This document shows positions 8,393 through 15,701 of a stretch of DNA of 64,000 nt, piece after piece. The position numbers were made by a program, and so were the translations under genes. The notes beneath the pieces were generated by a model. It worked only from the letters and a program-made list of their open reading frames with translations. It was not told the origin of the DNA and did not search any database. The DNA comes from Flavobacterium sp. YJ01 (GTDB lineage Bacteria > Bacteroidota > Bacteroidia > Flavobacteriales > Flavobacteriaceae), in NCBI RefSeq assembly GCF_029320955.1, contig NZ_CP119757.1, forward strand, positions 3,286,001-3,350,000. Reading direction: 5' to 3'. The first letter of the stretch is position 1. Every line of letters starts with the position of its first letter.

Positions 8393-10709
8393 TGCCGTTT
8401 TGCTTTCTGCATACGGAATTATATACGCCTGCGCTGGAGGAGACGATTGGGATTTCTTTGGTTACAATTCTAATTTTACGCCAGAAACTTTTGCCGACAA
8501 ATCGTATTCGCCTTTGTTTTTATCGGGCGGCATTTTCTACGGTATTGGATTTGATACGCAACACAATTCTCGCTTCAATAAAAATATAAAATCGGATTGG
8601 GCTGATTATTTAAAAGGAAAAGTTGATACTACAACGGTAAATTATTTTTTAATTGGAGATGAAAAGCCAAGATATTACTCTGATGAAAAAGACAAAATCA
8701 AAAACAAGGAAGAAGTAACAGATTTGCATGTTTTTTATAAAACAAAAAAGGAAAATAAAGGTTCTCAGAAATGGGGCAAAAAGCTCAATTTGAAAGATGA
8801 GAAAGTAAAAAACTTTATCGAATTTTTGTATTTGGCTCAAAAGATAGAAACAGTTTCTATTGGCGAAGATTATTGGAGTTACGATCCGGTTGTGGCAAAA
8901 ACGTTTAATGATGCCAAAATGATACAGTCGATCGAAAATGTTTACAACACTTTGTCTGATCCGTTTTTGAAAAACAGATATTGGTTTTTGACTATGAAAG
9001 CGCGTTTTTATAGTAATGACAAACAAAAAGCCATTGACTTTTTTAATAAAACAGAAAGTTCTGTAGCTAAAAACACTTTGTATTATCGTGCTTTGGCGTA
9101 CGTGGCGGGAATCAATCATAAACAAAAAAAATATGCGGTTTCGAATTATTTGTACGCTCAAGTTTTTGATAAATGTCCAGAATTAAGAGTTGTAACGGCG
9201 TATAGTTTTCGTCCAAAAAACGAGTCAGATTGGAGTAAAGCTTTGGCGATGGCAAAAAATAATAAAGAAAAAGCGGCGCTTTGGGCGATTCACGGATATT
9301 ATAAAGATGAAAAACAAGCCATTGAAAAAATCTACGAGTTAGATCCAAAAAGTGAACATTTGAATTATTTGGCAACTCGTTTGGTAAATTCGTTAGAACA
9401 AAAAATCAATAATTCTTTTCAGCAGAGTGGAGGCGAAAATCAAAAGCCAAAACCACAAACCGTTGCAGAAAATAAAATCGAAAATAAAGCCAAAATTAAT
9501 AATGGCGAATTCGATTTAATGGTTAAAATTTCTGCTGCTGGAAATACCGAAAAACCGTATTTGTGGGATATGGCAATTGGATATCTTCAAACACTAAAAG
9601 GCGATTATGCCAATGCAGATAAGAATTTTAGCAAAGCAGAAAAAACGTTGCCCAAAACAGAATTGGCTGGAATGCAACTTCGATTATTGCGTTTTGTAAA
9701 CAATTTGAGCAAGATTGATAAACTGACTGATAAAAATGAGAAAACAATTCTTGCCGATTTGAATTGGTTGTATTACGAACTTCCTAAAAATTATAAAGGA
9801 CAAGAATTTCGTTATCAAAATGCTTCTTCATGGAGCAGAAGTTATTTGTCTAACCTTTATAAAGAAAAAGGAAATCTAGTTTTGGCTGAGATTTTTGGCG
9901 AATCGCGTTACAGTTATTGGAACGACGGAAATTCATTTTATGATAATGAAAAAGATTTATTGGCAATAAAAAGCTTTTTGGAGAAAACGAATAAATCTGA
10001 AATTGAGAAAATTGGAGCCGGAATTTATAGTTTGAAATTGAAAGATATTAATAATTTTCAAGCAGTTCAGGCGACTTTTAAAAACAAAATTCCAGAAGCA
10101 ATTGAGTTTTTGAAACAAGCAGATTCTGTTCAATATTATAAGTTTTTAGGAAATCCGTTTAACGGAAGCATAAAAGATTGCCACGATTGCGATCATGCTG
10201 CGTATCAAAAAAGAAAATATACCTACATGGATTTCTTGACAACAATAAAAGAAATGCAAGATAAATTGGTTAAGAACGAAGATGTTTATACCAATAGTCT
10301 TTTGTTAGGAAATGCATTTTACAATATTTCTCATTTTGGAAACGGAAGAACTTTCTACGAAATTAATATTGTAGGTTACGGTTCAAGTCCGTATTCGTTT
10401 AGAGATGCCATGAAAGAAATGATTACCAATAATTCGGTTTCGAAAATGTATTATCAAAAAGCATTTGAAGCGGCTTCTAATAAAGAACAAAAAGCAAAAT
10501 GCCTCTATCTGATTTCGAAATGCGAGCGAAATGATTATTACAATAAAAAGTACAGCGCGATAAATAGTTATTGGGAAATTCAAGATGATAAAATTAATTT
10601 TATTGCATGGAATTCGTTTAAAACTCTAAGAAAAGACTATTCTGACACGAAATATTATCAGGATGTAATTGCAGAATGCGGTTATTTTAATACATATGTA
10701 AACCAATAA
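8352..10709 (+). CDS. Large exported protein with TPR-like helical repeats
   Basis: A 785-residue protein starting at ATG inside the end of the previous gene. The first 28 residues form a signal sequence ending in YACAGG, so it may be lipid-anchored or a type I secreted protein. The middle and C-terminal parts are rich in short amphipathic helix pairs (for example YLQTLKGDYANADKNFSKAE near 420 and KMYYQKAFEAASNKEQKAKC near 705) that resemble tetratricopeptide repeats. A CxxC pair (DCHDCDHAAY, near 615) could bind metal or form a disulfide. The overlap with the upstream lipoprotein gene suggests the two products act together. No recognised enzyme domain. Confidence 0.75.
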   Translation: MKKILLSKLFLVSSAVLLSAYGIIYACAGGDDWDFFGYNSNFTPETFADKSYSPLFLSGGIFYGIGFDTQHNSRFNKNIKSDWADYLKGKVDTTTVNYFLIGDEKPRYYSDEKDKIKNKEEVTDLHVFYKTKKENKGSQKWGKKLNLKDEKVKNFIEFLYLAQKIETVSIGEDYWSYDPVVAKTFNDAKMIQSIENVYNTLSDPFLKNRYWFLTMKARFYSNDKQKAIDFFNKTESSVAKNTLYYRALAYVAGINHKQKKYAVSNYLYAQVFDKCPELRVVTAYSFRPKNESDWSKALAMAKNNKEKAALWAIHGYYKDEKQAIEKIYELDPKSEHLNYLATRLVNSLEQKINNSFQQSGGENQKPKPQTVAENKIENKAKINNGEFDLMVKISAAGNTEKPYLWDMAIGYLQTLKGDYANADKNFSKAEKTLPKTELAGMQLRLLRFVNNLSKIDKLTDKNEKTILADLNWLYYELPKNYKGQEFRYQNASSWSRSYLSNLYKEKGNLVLAEIFGESRYSYWNDGNSFYDNEKDLLAIKSFLEKTNKSEIEKIGAGIYSLKLKDINNFQAVQATFKNKIPEAIEFLKQADSVQYYKFLGNPFNGSIKDCHDCDHAAYQKRKYTYMDFLTTIKEMQDKLVKNEDVYTNSLLLGNAFYNISHFGNGRTFYEINIVGYGSSPYSFRDAMKEMITNNSVSKMYYQKAFEAASNKEQKAKCLYLISKCERNDYYNKKYSAINSYWEIQDDKINFIAWNSFKTLRKDYSDTKYYQDVIAECGYFNTYVNQ

Positions 10710-10719
10710 TTTTGAAAGA

Positions 10720-11124
10720 ATGGTAAACAAAATAGAACATATCGGAATTGCGGTAAAAAATATGGACGATGCCAATGTTTTGTTCGAAAAAATGCTTGGC
10801 GTTCCCTCGTATAAAATGGAAGCGGTAGAAAGCGAAGGCGTTTTGACTTCTTTTTTTCAGACTGGAAATAATAAAATTGAACTTTTGGTGGCGACAAATC
10901 CAGAAAGTCCGATTGCGAAATTTTTAGAAAAAAAAGGAGAAGGAATTCATCATATCGCTTTTGATGTTGATGATATCGAATCTGAAATTTCAAGATTAAA
11001 AAGTGAAGGTTTTGTATTGATAAATGAAGTTCCGAAGAAAGGCGCCGACAATAAATTGGTGGTTTTTCTGCATCCGAAGAACACAAATGGCGTTTTGGTG
11101 GAGCTTTGCCAAGAAATTAAATAG
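10720..11124 (+). CDS. mce: Methylmalonyl-CoA epimerase
   Basis: A 134-residue vicinal-oxygen-chelate (glyoxalase-fold) protein. It begins KIEHIGIAVKN with the first metal histidine, has the EGIHHIAFDVDD strand with the second His pair near 82, and ends GVLVELCQE with the metal glutamate. This length and pattern are typical of methylmalonyl-CoA epimerase, which interconverts (R)- and (S)-methylmalonyl-CoA in propionate/succinate metabolism. It follows the TPR-like gene by 10 bases, but functional linkage with that gene is not evident. It is the last chromosomal gene before the tRNA integration site. Confidence 0.92.
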   Translation: MVNKIEHIGIAVKNMDDANVLFEKMLGVPSYKMEAVESEGVLTSFFQTGNNKIELLVATNPESPIAKFLEKKGEGIHHIAFDVDDIESEISRLKSEGFVLINEVPKKGADNKLVVFLHPKNTNGVLVELCQEIK

Positions 11125-11226
11125 AAAAATGTCATTTTAGTTTTTGAATAAGACATTGAAAATCAATTTCGTTTTTGAAATTCGAAGAAAGATTTAAAAT
11201 TAAATACAAATGATGTCTTAAAATAT

Positions 11227-11257
11227 TTGGAGTGAATGAAAAATAGTAGTAATATTG
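11227..11257 (+). promoter_or_regulatory. Bacteroidota-type promoter of the CAU tRNA
   Basis: TTG at 11227-11229 and TAATATTG at 11250-11257, with a 20-base spacer, match the TTG/TAnnTTTG consensus apart from one base. The tRNA begins 13 bases further on. Confidence 0.6.
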
Positions 11258-11270
11258 CATCCTCTAAACC

Positions 11271-11344
11271 GGTCCTATAGCTCAGCTGGTTAGAGCACCT
11301 GACTCATAATCAGGTGGTCCCTGGTTCGAGCCCAGGTGGGACCA
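11271..11344 (+). tRNA. tRNA with CAT anticodon (tRNA-Ile2 or elongator tRNA-Met)
   Basis: A 74-nt cloverleaf: acceptor GGTCCTA pairing with TGGGACC (one G-T pair), D arm GCTCAGCTGGTTAGAGC, anticodon stem CCTGA/TCAGG with loop CTCATAA, and T arm CTGGTTCGAGCCCAG. CCA is not encoded. The G1-C72 pair excludes the initiator tRNA. The T arm and acceptor resemble lysidine-type tRNA-Ile2 more than elongator Met, but this cannot be settled without tilS-identity analysis. Its 3' end is the attachment site of the following element and the tRNA stays intact. Confidence 0.95.
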
Positions 11345-11345
11345 C
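11333..11345 (+). repeat. attL core (tRNA 3' end)
   Basis: CAGGTGGGACCAC, comprising the last T-arm bases, the acceptor strand and the first bases beyond the tRNA. It is identical to 19886-19898; the flanking bases differ on both sides (C/A before, A/T after). Confidence 0.85.
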
Positions 11346-11352
11346 ATAAACA

Positions 11353-11396
11353 AACACTTTAACAAGTTGTAAAACAACAAGTTAAAGTGTTTTTTC
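11353..11396 (+). terminator. Terminator supplied by the element downstream of the tRNA
   Basis: Stem AACACTTTAAC (11353-11363) pairs with GTTAAAGTGTT (11381-11391), with an inner GTTG/CAAC extension, and a T-rich tail follows. It lies inside the element, 8 bases after attL, so it would end the tRNA transcript after integration. Confidence 0.75.
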
Positions 11397-11404
11397 TTTT
11401 TAAG

Positions 11405-11427
11405 GTGTAAAACAAAGTGTAAAACAA
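11405..11427 (+). repeat. Left arm-type direct repeat pair (candidate integrase binding sites)
   Basis: Two copies of GTGTAAAACAA at 11405-11415 and 11417-11427. The same pair occurs near the right end at 19782-19803. Paired repeats at both ends of an integrase-carrying element are what arm-type integrase sites look like; the assignment is inferred from sequence and position. Confidence 0.7.
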
Positions 11428-11457
11428 TCTTTGTTTTATCTTTTCAGAAAAATGCAT

Positions 11458-11483
11458 AATTGTATATACTGATATATACAATT
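11458..11483. promoter_or_regulatory. Inverted repeat in the element's left leader
   Basis: AATTGTATAT (11458-11467) and ATATACAATT (11474-11483) form a perfect 10-bp inverted repeat with a 6-base loop. The 228 bases from the attL terminator to the first gene are otherwise AT-rich with no frame. Possible roles are an operator for the leftward operon or a nick/origin site for the HUH protein; neither is shown. Confidence 0.35.
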
Positions 11484-11607
11484 AGACACAAAACCTCACT
11501 CTTCTCTTTAAAAAATCCAGTCTTTCTAAACATTCACTATAATTTCAAATATATAATATATGATTTGAAACGATTTGTTTTACGTCAAGAAAAAAAGAAA
11601 TTACGTA

Positions 11608-11895
11608 ATGAAGAAAGACACACACTTACATACCAGTTTTGTGAAATTTATTGTTGAGAAATATGGTGAAAAAAATAAAAAGATATCTGACATTGAGAAG
11701 GAAGATAAAAGGAAAGTAAAGAATAAAGAAGTTGAGGATATTGATAATATTTTAAATGATGTTGATGAAAATGAAAAACTAGATAAAGAAGAACAAAATG
11801 ATGATGAAAACGTTGATGATCTTTTAAAAGAATATCTAGAATTAGAAAAAAAATATTGGAGAGTGAGAAATGATAAAGTTTATAAAAGACAATAA
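11608..11895 (+). CDS. Small highly charged protein of unknown function
   Basis: A 95-residue protein from ATG at 11608; an upstream TTG at 11575 would add 11 residues but lacks support. About half the residues are Lys, Glu or Asp, with long runs such as DKEEQNDDENVDD, predicted helical or disordered. It is the first gene of a short left-end operon and overlaps the next start by 26 bases, implying coupled translation with the HTH protein. No family is recognised. A charged accessory protein for replication or excision is a guess only. Confidence 0.6.
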   Translation: MKKDTHLHTSFVKFIVEKYGEKNKKISDIEKEDKRKVKNKEVEDIDNILNDVDENEKLDKEEQNDDENVDDLLKEYLELEKKYWRVRNDKVYKRQ

Positions 11896-12079
11896 AACTT
11901 TGTATGATATTGAAACCATTACACAAATTTTAAAAGTTTCACGGTCAAAAGTTCAAAGAGAAATTAAAAAACAACAAACAGAGATTATTAAGTATAAGAA
12001 TTTGTACTTGTATCCAGAAGAAACATTATTCGAATTGATGGAAATTATTCTTATAGAAAAATTAAATAAAACTATATGA
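11870..12079 (+). CDS. Excisionase-like helix-turn-helix protein
   Basis: A 69-residue protein. The segment YDIETITQILKVSRSKVQRE (residues 11-30) is a MerR/excisionase-type helix-turn-helix, followed by a strand like the wing (IIKYKNLYLYPEETL). Size and fold fit an Xis/DNA-binding domain such as those that control directionality of tyrosine integrases. It is the second gene of the left operon and its stop overlaps the next start (ATGA at 12076). Directionality factor or plasmid-type DNA-binding protein are both open. Confidence 0.65.
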   Translation: MIKFIKDNKTLYDIETITQILKVSRSKVQREIKKQQTEIIKYKNLYLYPEETLFELMEIILIEKLNKTI

Positions 12080-12228
12080 TTGATAATGATAAAATAAAGA
12101 AGTTTCAAATGAGTATTGATATTTGTAACTTTAAGTTGAAGTTTGAAAAAGACCCTAAAAAGAGGGAGAGACTTAGAATTAAAATTCAAGTCGATGAATT
12201 AAGAATAAAACTCGAGAGATTAAATTAA
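12076..12228 (+). CDS. Very small basic protein (50 aa), unknown
   Basis: ATG at 12076 overlaps the stop of the HTH gene as ATGA. The 50-residue product starts MIDNDKIKKFQMSIDICNFK and is helical and Lys/Arg/Glu-rich (KDPKKRERLRIKIQVDELRI), consistent with a coiled-coil or helical-hairpin small protein. The tight overlap with the preceding gene is the main reason for calling it real. Function unknown. Confidence 0.5.
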   Translation: MIDNDKIKKFQMSIDICNFKLKFEKDPKKRERLRIKIQVDELRIKLERLN

Positions 12229-12361
12229 ATATAATGAGTTCTCACACTCTGGAATAAAAGTGAATAGACAGCAATAAAAAGCAACTAGATTTAACAAATT
12301 CAAGTGTATAGATATTTTATTTATCTGTATTGGTTGAATTATATAAAATATTAAGTAATGA

Positions 12362-12847
12362 ATGAAATTGATAAAAAAGAAAAACTCTTTTAAAACGTCT
12401 CAAATGATTGTAGATGATATTAGATTTAGTTTTAATAAAATAATCTCTCAAAACAATCCTATTTATTCTATAACAATAACAAATACTGGTTGTAAAACTA
12501 ATGAAGAACTAAGGTTTTTTTTAACTAATAAACTTTTCAATCAAATAAATAAAGATTATAAAGGTTCATTTGAAAAAATAAATTATCTCTTTGTTATAGA
12601 GTATCCGACTAAAGTGTCAATGGGAAATCAAATACCTGAAAGTTGTGACGTTCATACACACATTGTTTTAGGTACTAGTATCACACCTCAACATTTAGAG
12701 TATTATATTTATACATTATTTAAAAATCCAGATGTATATATTGAAGATATAACAAATCGAAATGATAAAAGGGAATACGTTAATTATTTGATTAAACAAA
12801 AGAACTTATTCACCAATGATAATTATAATTATAAAATAACAATATAA
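12362..12847 (+). CDS. Small HUH-type replication/relaxase-like protein
   Basis: A 161-residue protein with the three marks of HUH single-strand DNA nucleases. A first hydrophobic strand is PIYSITITNTG (residues 33-43), the metal-binding motif is CDVHTHIVLG with His98 and His100, and the tyrosine motif is REYVNYLIKQ with Tyr139/Tyr142 and Lys145. Rolling-circle Rep proteins and small relaxases share this order. It lacks a helicase or primase domain and is shorter than most Rep proteins. In this element it could start replication, nick an origin or mobilise DNA. A terminator follows directly. The assignment rests on motifs only. Confidence 0.6.
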   Translation: MKLIKKKNSFKTSQMIVDDIRFSFNKIISQNNPIYSITITNTGCKTNEELRFFLTNKLFNQINKDYKGSFEKINYLFVIEYPTKVSMGNQIPESCDVHTHIVLGTSITPQHLEYYIYTLFKNPDVYIEDITNRNDKREYVNYLIKQKNLFTNDNYNYKITI

Positions 12848-12850
12848 ATA

Positions 12851-12882
12851 AAAAGGGTTTAACTCAAATGTTAAACCCTTTT
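12851..12882 (+). terminator. Terminator of the HUH-protein gene
   Basis: AAAAGGGTTTAA (12851-12862) pairs with TTAAACCCTTTT (12871-12882) across an 8-base loop, 3 bases after the stop codon. The stem is A/T-tailed on both sides, so it could serve both strands; the next genes point the other way. Confidence 0.8.
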
Positions 12883-12959
12883 ATTCTTGTAGATACATAA
12901 TAAAACAATTTAATAATTTTATTGATGCTGTTTTTCTATTTGACATACTATAAAATTTT

Positions 12960-13448
12960 CTATAAGTCAAGCTTCCAGTATGTACCATGATTTTTGTGAA
13001 TACTGACTCTAAATTGTACTGATAATTTTCCACTTTGAATTAAGTTCCCGACAAACTGATCTGTAATAAAATCACATTTTGCATTTTTAATATTTAATGC
13101 TTTTGTTATAGAGTGTAATTCCCAACAATTAATAATTAAAAATTTATCTTCTTTAGATACTCTTAAAGAAACGATATTATCTTCTAATTTTAAATTTAGA
13201 TTATATCCATTATAGAATGAATTACCCCCTTTAGAAATATAAGGTGTTTTAAAAGTTGGAATTCCACTTATTTCTATACCCAAATTATGCTTTAAAGAAT
13301 TAATAGTCCCTTTATTAAATTTTTTATCGGGTCCTAAACAAAAAATTTTAATTATAAGTAAGGATGTGTTTAAACTTGTTTTTTCTTTTCTTTTAAAAAT
13401 TTTAGGATAAGTAGTGTATCCTCCATCGAAAATAGATAATGTTCTCAT
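12960..13448 (-). CDS. Hypothetical protein of the element
   Basis: A 162-residue soluble protein, no signal peptide or membrane segment, no family recognised. It is beta-rich with a glycine-rich N-terminus (MRTLSIFDGGYTTYPKI) and ends HKNHGTYWKLDL. It lies in a minus-strand run of cargo genes between the HUH gene and the XRE regulator. Codon use and AT content match the neighbours in the element. Function unknown. Confidence 0.55.
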   Translation of the reverse strand: MRTLSIFDGGYTTYPKIFKRKEKTSLNTSLLIIKIFCLGPDKKFNKGTINSLKHNLGIEISGIPTFKTPYISKGGNSFYNGYNLNLKLEDNIVSLRVSKEDKFLIINCWELHSITKALNIKNAKCDFITDQFVGNLIQSGKLSVQFRVSIHKNHGTYWKLDL

Positions 13449-13689
13449 AGTTTTATATTTAATATTAATAATTTTTAGGCAATAAAATTCACTCTCGCAA
13501 AAGCAAGTTTTTTGAATTTTTGAATTTATAATGTTTTGTTTACTAGTCTCTGATGAGATAATTTAGAGACTTTTCTTTTGATTTCTTTGACAAAATTAAA
13601 AGGAAAAAAAAGTAATAAAAAATGATAAAAATTTGGAAAATTATGACCCTTGATGAATACTGAAAAAAATAATAAAAAATTTTAATTAT

Positions 13690-14019
13690 TTAGATTAGTT
13701 TTAAATAGGTAAAATCGTTTTGTTGGGATTGAAGAACATTTTTTATTTTATCATCTCTAATGAATGATTTTAGTAAGTGAAGTATTGTATCATACTCATC
13801 AATAGAAAATGTCAGGACAAAGTCGTAAACAATAAAATAAAATATGACTTCCCAGTCATTCAATAAGTAGTTTTTAATTTTATTCGTTTCGAATTCATCT
13901 ACTATTTTGGTTACATTACAACCAATTAAAAATGTGTTTAACTGGTTAGTATATATTGTCTTACCTCTTCCAATTATGGTAATATCATTCTCTTGCAATA
14001 GGTATCGTTTTAATTTCAC
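13690..14019 (-). CDS. Hypothetical protein of the element (109 aa)
   Basis: A 109-residue protein, soluble, acidic and hydrophobic by turns (FYFIVYDFVLTFSIDEYDTI), with no recognised domain. It is separated from the previous gene by 241 AT-rich bases in which nothing else is seen, and is followed upstream by a terminator (14038-14070) belonging to the secreted-protein gene. Start at 14019 is ATG. Function unknown. Confidence 0.5.
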   Translation of the reverse strand: MKLKRYLLQENDITIIGRGKTIYTNQLNTFLIGCNVTKIVDEFETNKIKNYLLNDWEVIFYFIVYDFVLTFSIDEYDTILHLLKSFIRDDKIKNVLQSQQNDFTYLKLI

Positions 14020-14037
14020 AGTCTTATATATAAAAAA

Positions 14038-14070
14038 ACAGAGAGACTAATTAAAGATTAGTTTCTCTGT
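14038..14070 (-). terminator. Terminator downstream of the 140-aa secreted protein gene
   Basis: Reading the minus strand, ACAGAGAAACTAAT (14070 to 14057) pairs with ATTAGTCTCTCTGT (14051 to 14038; one mismatch) and runs into TTTTTTT. It ends the transcript of the gene at 14096-14518. Confidence 0.8.
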
Positions 14071-14095
14071 TCAGTATTCAAAATTTGATTGTAAA

Positions 14096-14518
14096 TTATT
14101 TTTTATTAGAAGTTTTTTTGGGAATTACTTTATAGAAAATTTCATTTCCAATACGACAACCATTTCCACAACCCCATAACATATCAATATTTCCCAGTAC
14201 TTTAACACTTAAAATATTATTGGGTTTGGTGTTAAATTGTAGTATATAGTTATATCCTCCTTGTGGGTCTTCTTCGGTTAAGAAATACTCTCCATTTTTT
14301 GGTTCGTCAATATCTTCTCTTGCAATTCCCTGACCTCCGCAACTACAAACGTCGTCTGAATTTGTTCCTTCCCAGATAAAATTAAATGATTGTGTCTGTT
14401 TTGAATAATTTGAAATCTTAAGTTTGTATAGACCATCCTTACTTTTGTAGACCCCATTTAATTGTGAAAAACCGAAATTAAAGATTAGTATTAATATTGA
14501 TGTAAATATTTTTTTCAT
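14096..14518 (-). CDS. Small secreted cysteine-containing protein
   Basis: A 140-residue protein with a Sec signal peptide (KKIFTSILILIFNFGFSQ) and four clustered cysteines in two pairs (VCSCGGQG near residue 58 and GCGNGCRIG near 117), likely disulfide-bonded. The remainder is beta-rich and ends in a basic tail. No family is recognised, though many short Bacteroidota secreted proteins of unknown role look similar. It is one of two exported cargo proteins in the element; the neighbouring split lipoprotein is the other. Confidence 0.65.
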   Translation of the reverse strand: MKKIFTSILILIFNFGFSQLNGVYKSKDGLYKLKISNYSKQTQSFNFIWEGTNSDDVCSCGGQGIAREDIDEPKNGEYFLTEEDPQGGYNYILQFNTKPNNILSVKVLGNIDMLWGCGNGCRIGNEIFYKVIPKKTSNKK

Positions 14519-14551
14519 TTTTTTGATTGTTATTTGTTTTAAATCTTCTAT

Positions 14552-15316
14552 TTAATTCCAATAATTAAAATGAGGAACTTCTTTTTTTAATTCATTCATT
14601 GTTTTTGAGAATTGTTCAAAAGAAAGTTTTTTCATTTCCCAAGGACTATGACCAGGATTGGGACTGTAAGAGTCAGCAGTCGACATACAGTTAGGTTTCC
14701 AGTTTTTGTCTTGTCCATTTTGAATTTCAGGAGAAAATACAATATTGTAAACTCCATATTTAATTTCACCACTTGGGTTATAACTTAAGTCCCGATTTTC
14801 TAAAGAGATACTCCAACGGTTATAGATGTTTTTGTTTTTGATTTCTTCGAAACTGTAGACATATTAAGAACTAATACTTTCGTCTTTTTCTCTCAATTCA
14901 TTAATGTCGATTTTCCAACCATTAGTTTTTGTTGCATCTTCAAACGTAAAATCACTAATTGTAATGTAAGATTTATTTTTTTCTATTTTTTTTCTAATAA
15001 TTTCCCTATTTACCCACCCATTTTTAATTTCTACTTTTCTAATTATAGAATCGTTTTGATCTTTTTCAATGCAAGTTCCGGTGTATGGTTTATTAGAATC
15101 TTTTTTTTGAATGTCTTTTAATTTGCGAGGAATTCCATTGAGTAAATTCTTTTCTAAATTTAATTCAGAACATTGACAATCAGTATTAACTACTATTTGA
15201 GTTTTTTGAATTTCTTCGTTTTTTTCTTTTAACTCGTTGTTGTCATTTTTACTTCCACAAGAGATTAGTATTATACTAATCATCATTAAAATCAAGTTGT
15301 TTTTTCTCATTTTCAA
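14552..15316 (-). pseudogene. Lipoprotein gene split by an in-frame stop
   Basis: Reading the minus strand from 15316, a lipoprotein starts MKMRKNNLILMMISIILISC (lipobox Cys20) and runs 150 residues to TAA at 14864-14866. Immediately after that stop, in the same frame, 103 more sense codons continue without a stop to TAA at 14552-14554 (positions differ by exactly 312 bases). That stretch has coherent protein-like content, for example WSISLENRDLSYNPSGEIKY and later a CMSTADSYSPNPGHSPW segment. The simplest reading is one 254-codon gene interrupted by a single nonsense codon; a sequencing error or readthrough would look the same. Function unknown. Confidence 0.75.
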
Positions 15317-15361
15317 TTGTTAATTAATTTATTAGGGTAAATATATCAAAAAGTTTCAATC

Positions 15362-15396
15362 TAATCATCTATGATTAGATTAATCATAGATGATTA
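15362..15396. promoter_or_regulatory. Tandem operator for the XRE regulator (TAATCATnnATGATTA twice)
   Basis: Two 16-bp palindromes, TAATCATCTATGATTA at 15362-15377 and TAATCATAGATGATTA at 15381-15396, with a 3-base gap, 19 bases centre to centre. Their pairing also makes a 16-bp inverted repeat. They sit between the divergent lipoprotein and the XRE gene and cover the XRE gene's first ATG, which fits an autoregulatory two-site operator. Protein and site are matched by position only. Confidence 0.75.
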
Positions 15397-15661
15397 TAAG
15401 AATTTTACGGAAAAACATTCTGTAAAATTGATTTACACAATAGACAAAAAGTATTTATCAAAGTTTGGGAAGCATCTTAAAAAAATGCGAGAGGGAAAAA
15501 ATATGTCCCAAGAGGAACTAGCAAATCTTGCTGATGTTTCTTTACCACAAATAACAAGAATAGAAAGGGGTGCAGTAAACCCGACAATTTGTACTGTGAA
15601 ATCTTTATCTGTAGGGTTGGGTGTTGAAATGTCTTTTATGTTTAACTTTGATAGTGAATAA
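15371..15661 (+). CDS. XRE-family (Cro/CI-type) HTH regulator
   Basis: A 96-residue regulator; the HTH spans residues about 33-90, with FGKHLKKMREGKNMSQEELA starting the domain, the recognition-helix segment LADVSLPQITRIERGAVNP and a short C-terminal strand. The first ATG (15371) lies inside operator copy 1; the domain begins before the next ATG (15485), so the real start must be 15371 or a near-cognate codon between, such as TTG at 15428. It is transcribed toward the DUF4238 gene 40 bases on and may control both that gene and the divergent lipoprotein. Confidence 0.85.
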   Translation: MIRLIIDDYKNFTEKHSVKLIYTIDKKYLSKFGKHLKKMREGKNMSQEELANLADVSLPQITRIERGAVNPTICTVKSLSVGLGVEMSFMFNFDSE

Positions 15662-15701
15662 TTTTTCATTATTTTTTTGTTGATAACGACACAAATAGAC
15701 T

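Noticed and set aside
8649..9161. Antisense frame of 170 codons inside the TPR-like gene.
   Set aside because: Low-complexity Phe/Ile-rich translation opposite a clear protein; typical shadow frame.
14552..14863. The tail of the split lipoprotein as an independent gene.
   Set aside because: It has no start codon near its beginning, sits in the exact frame of the upstream gene, and shows no ribosome binding context.
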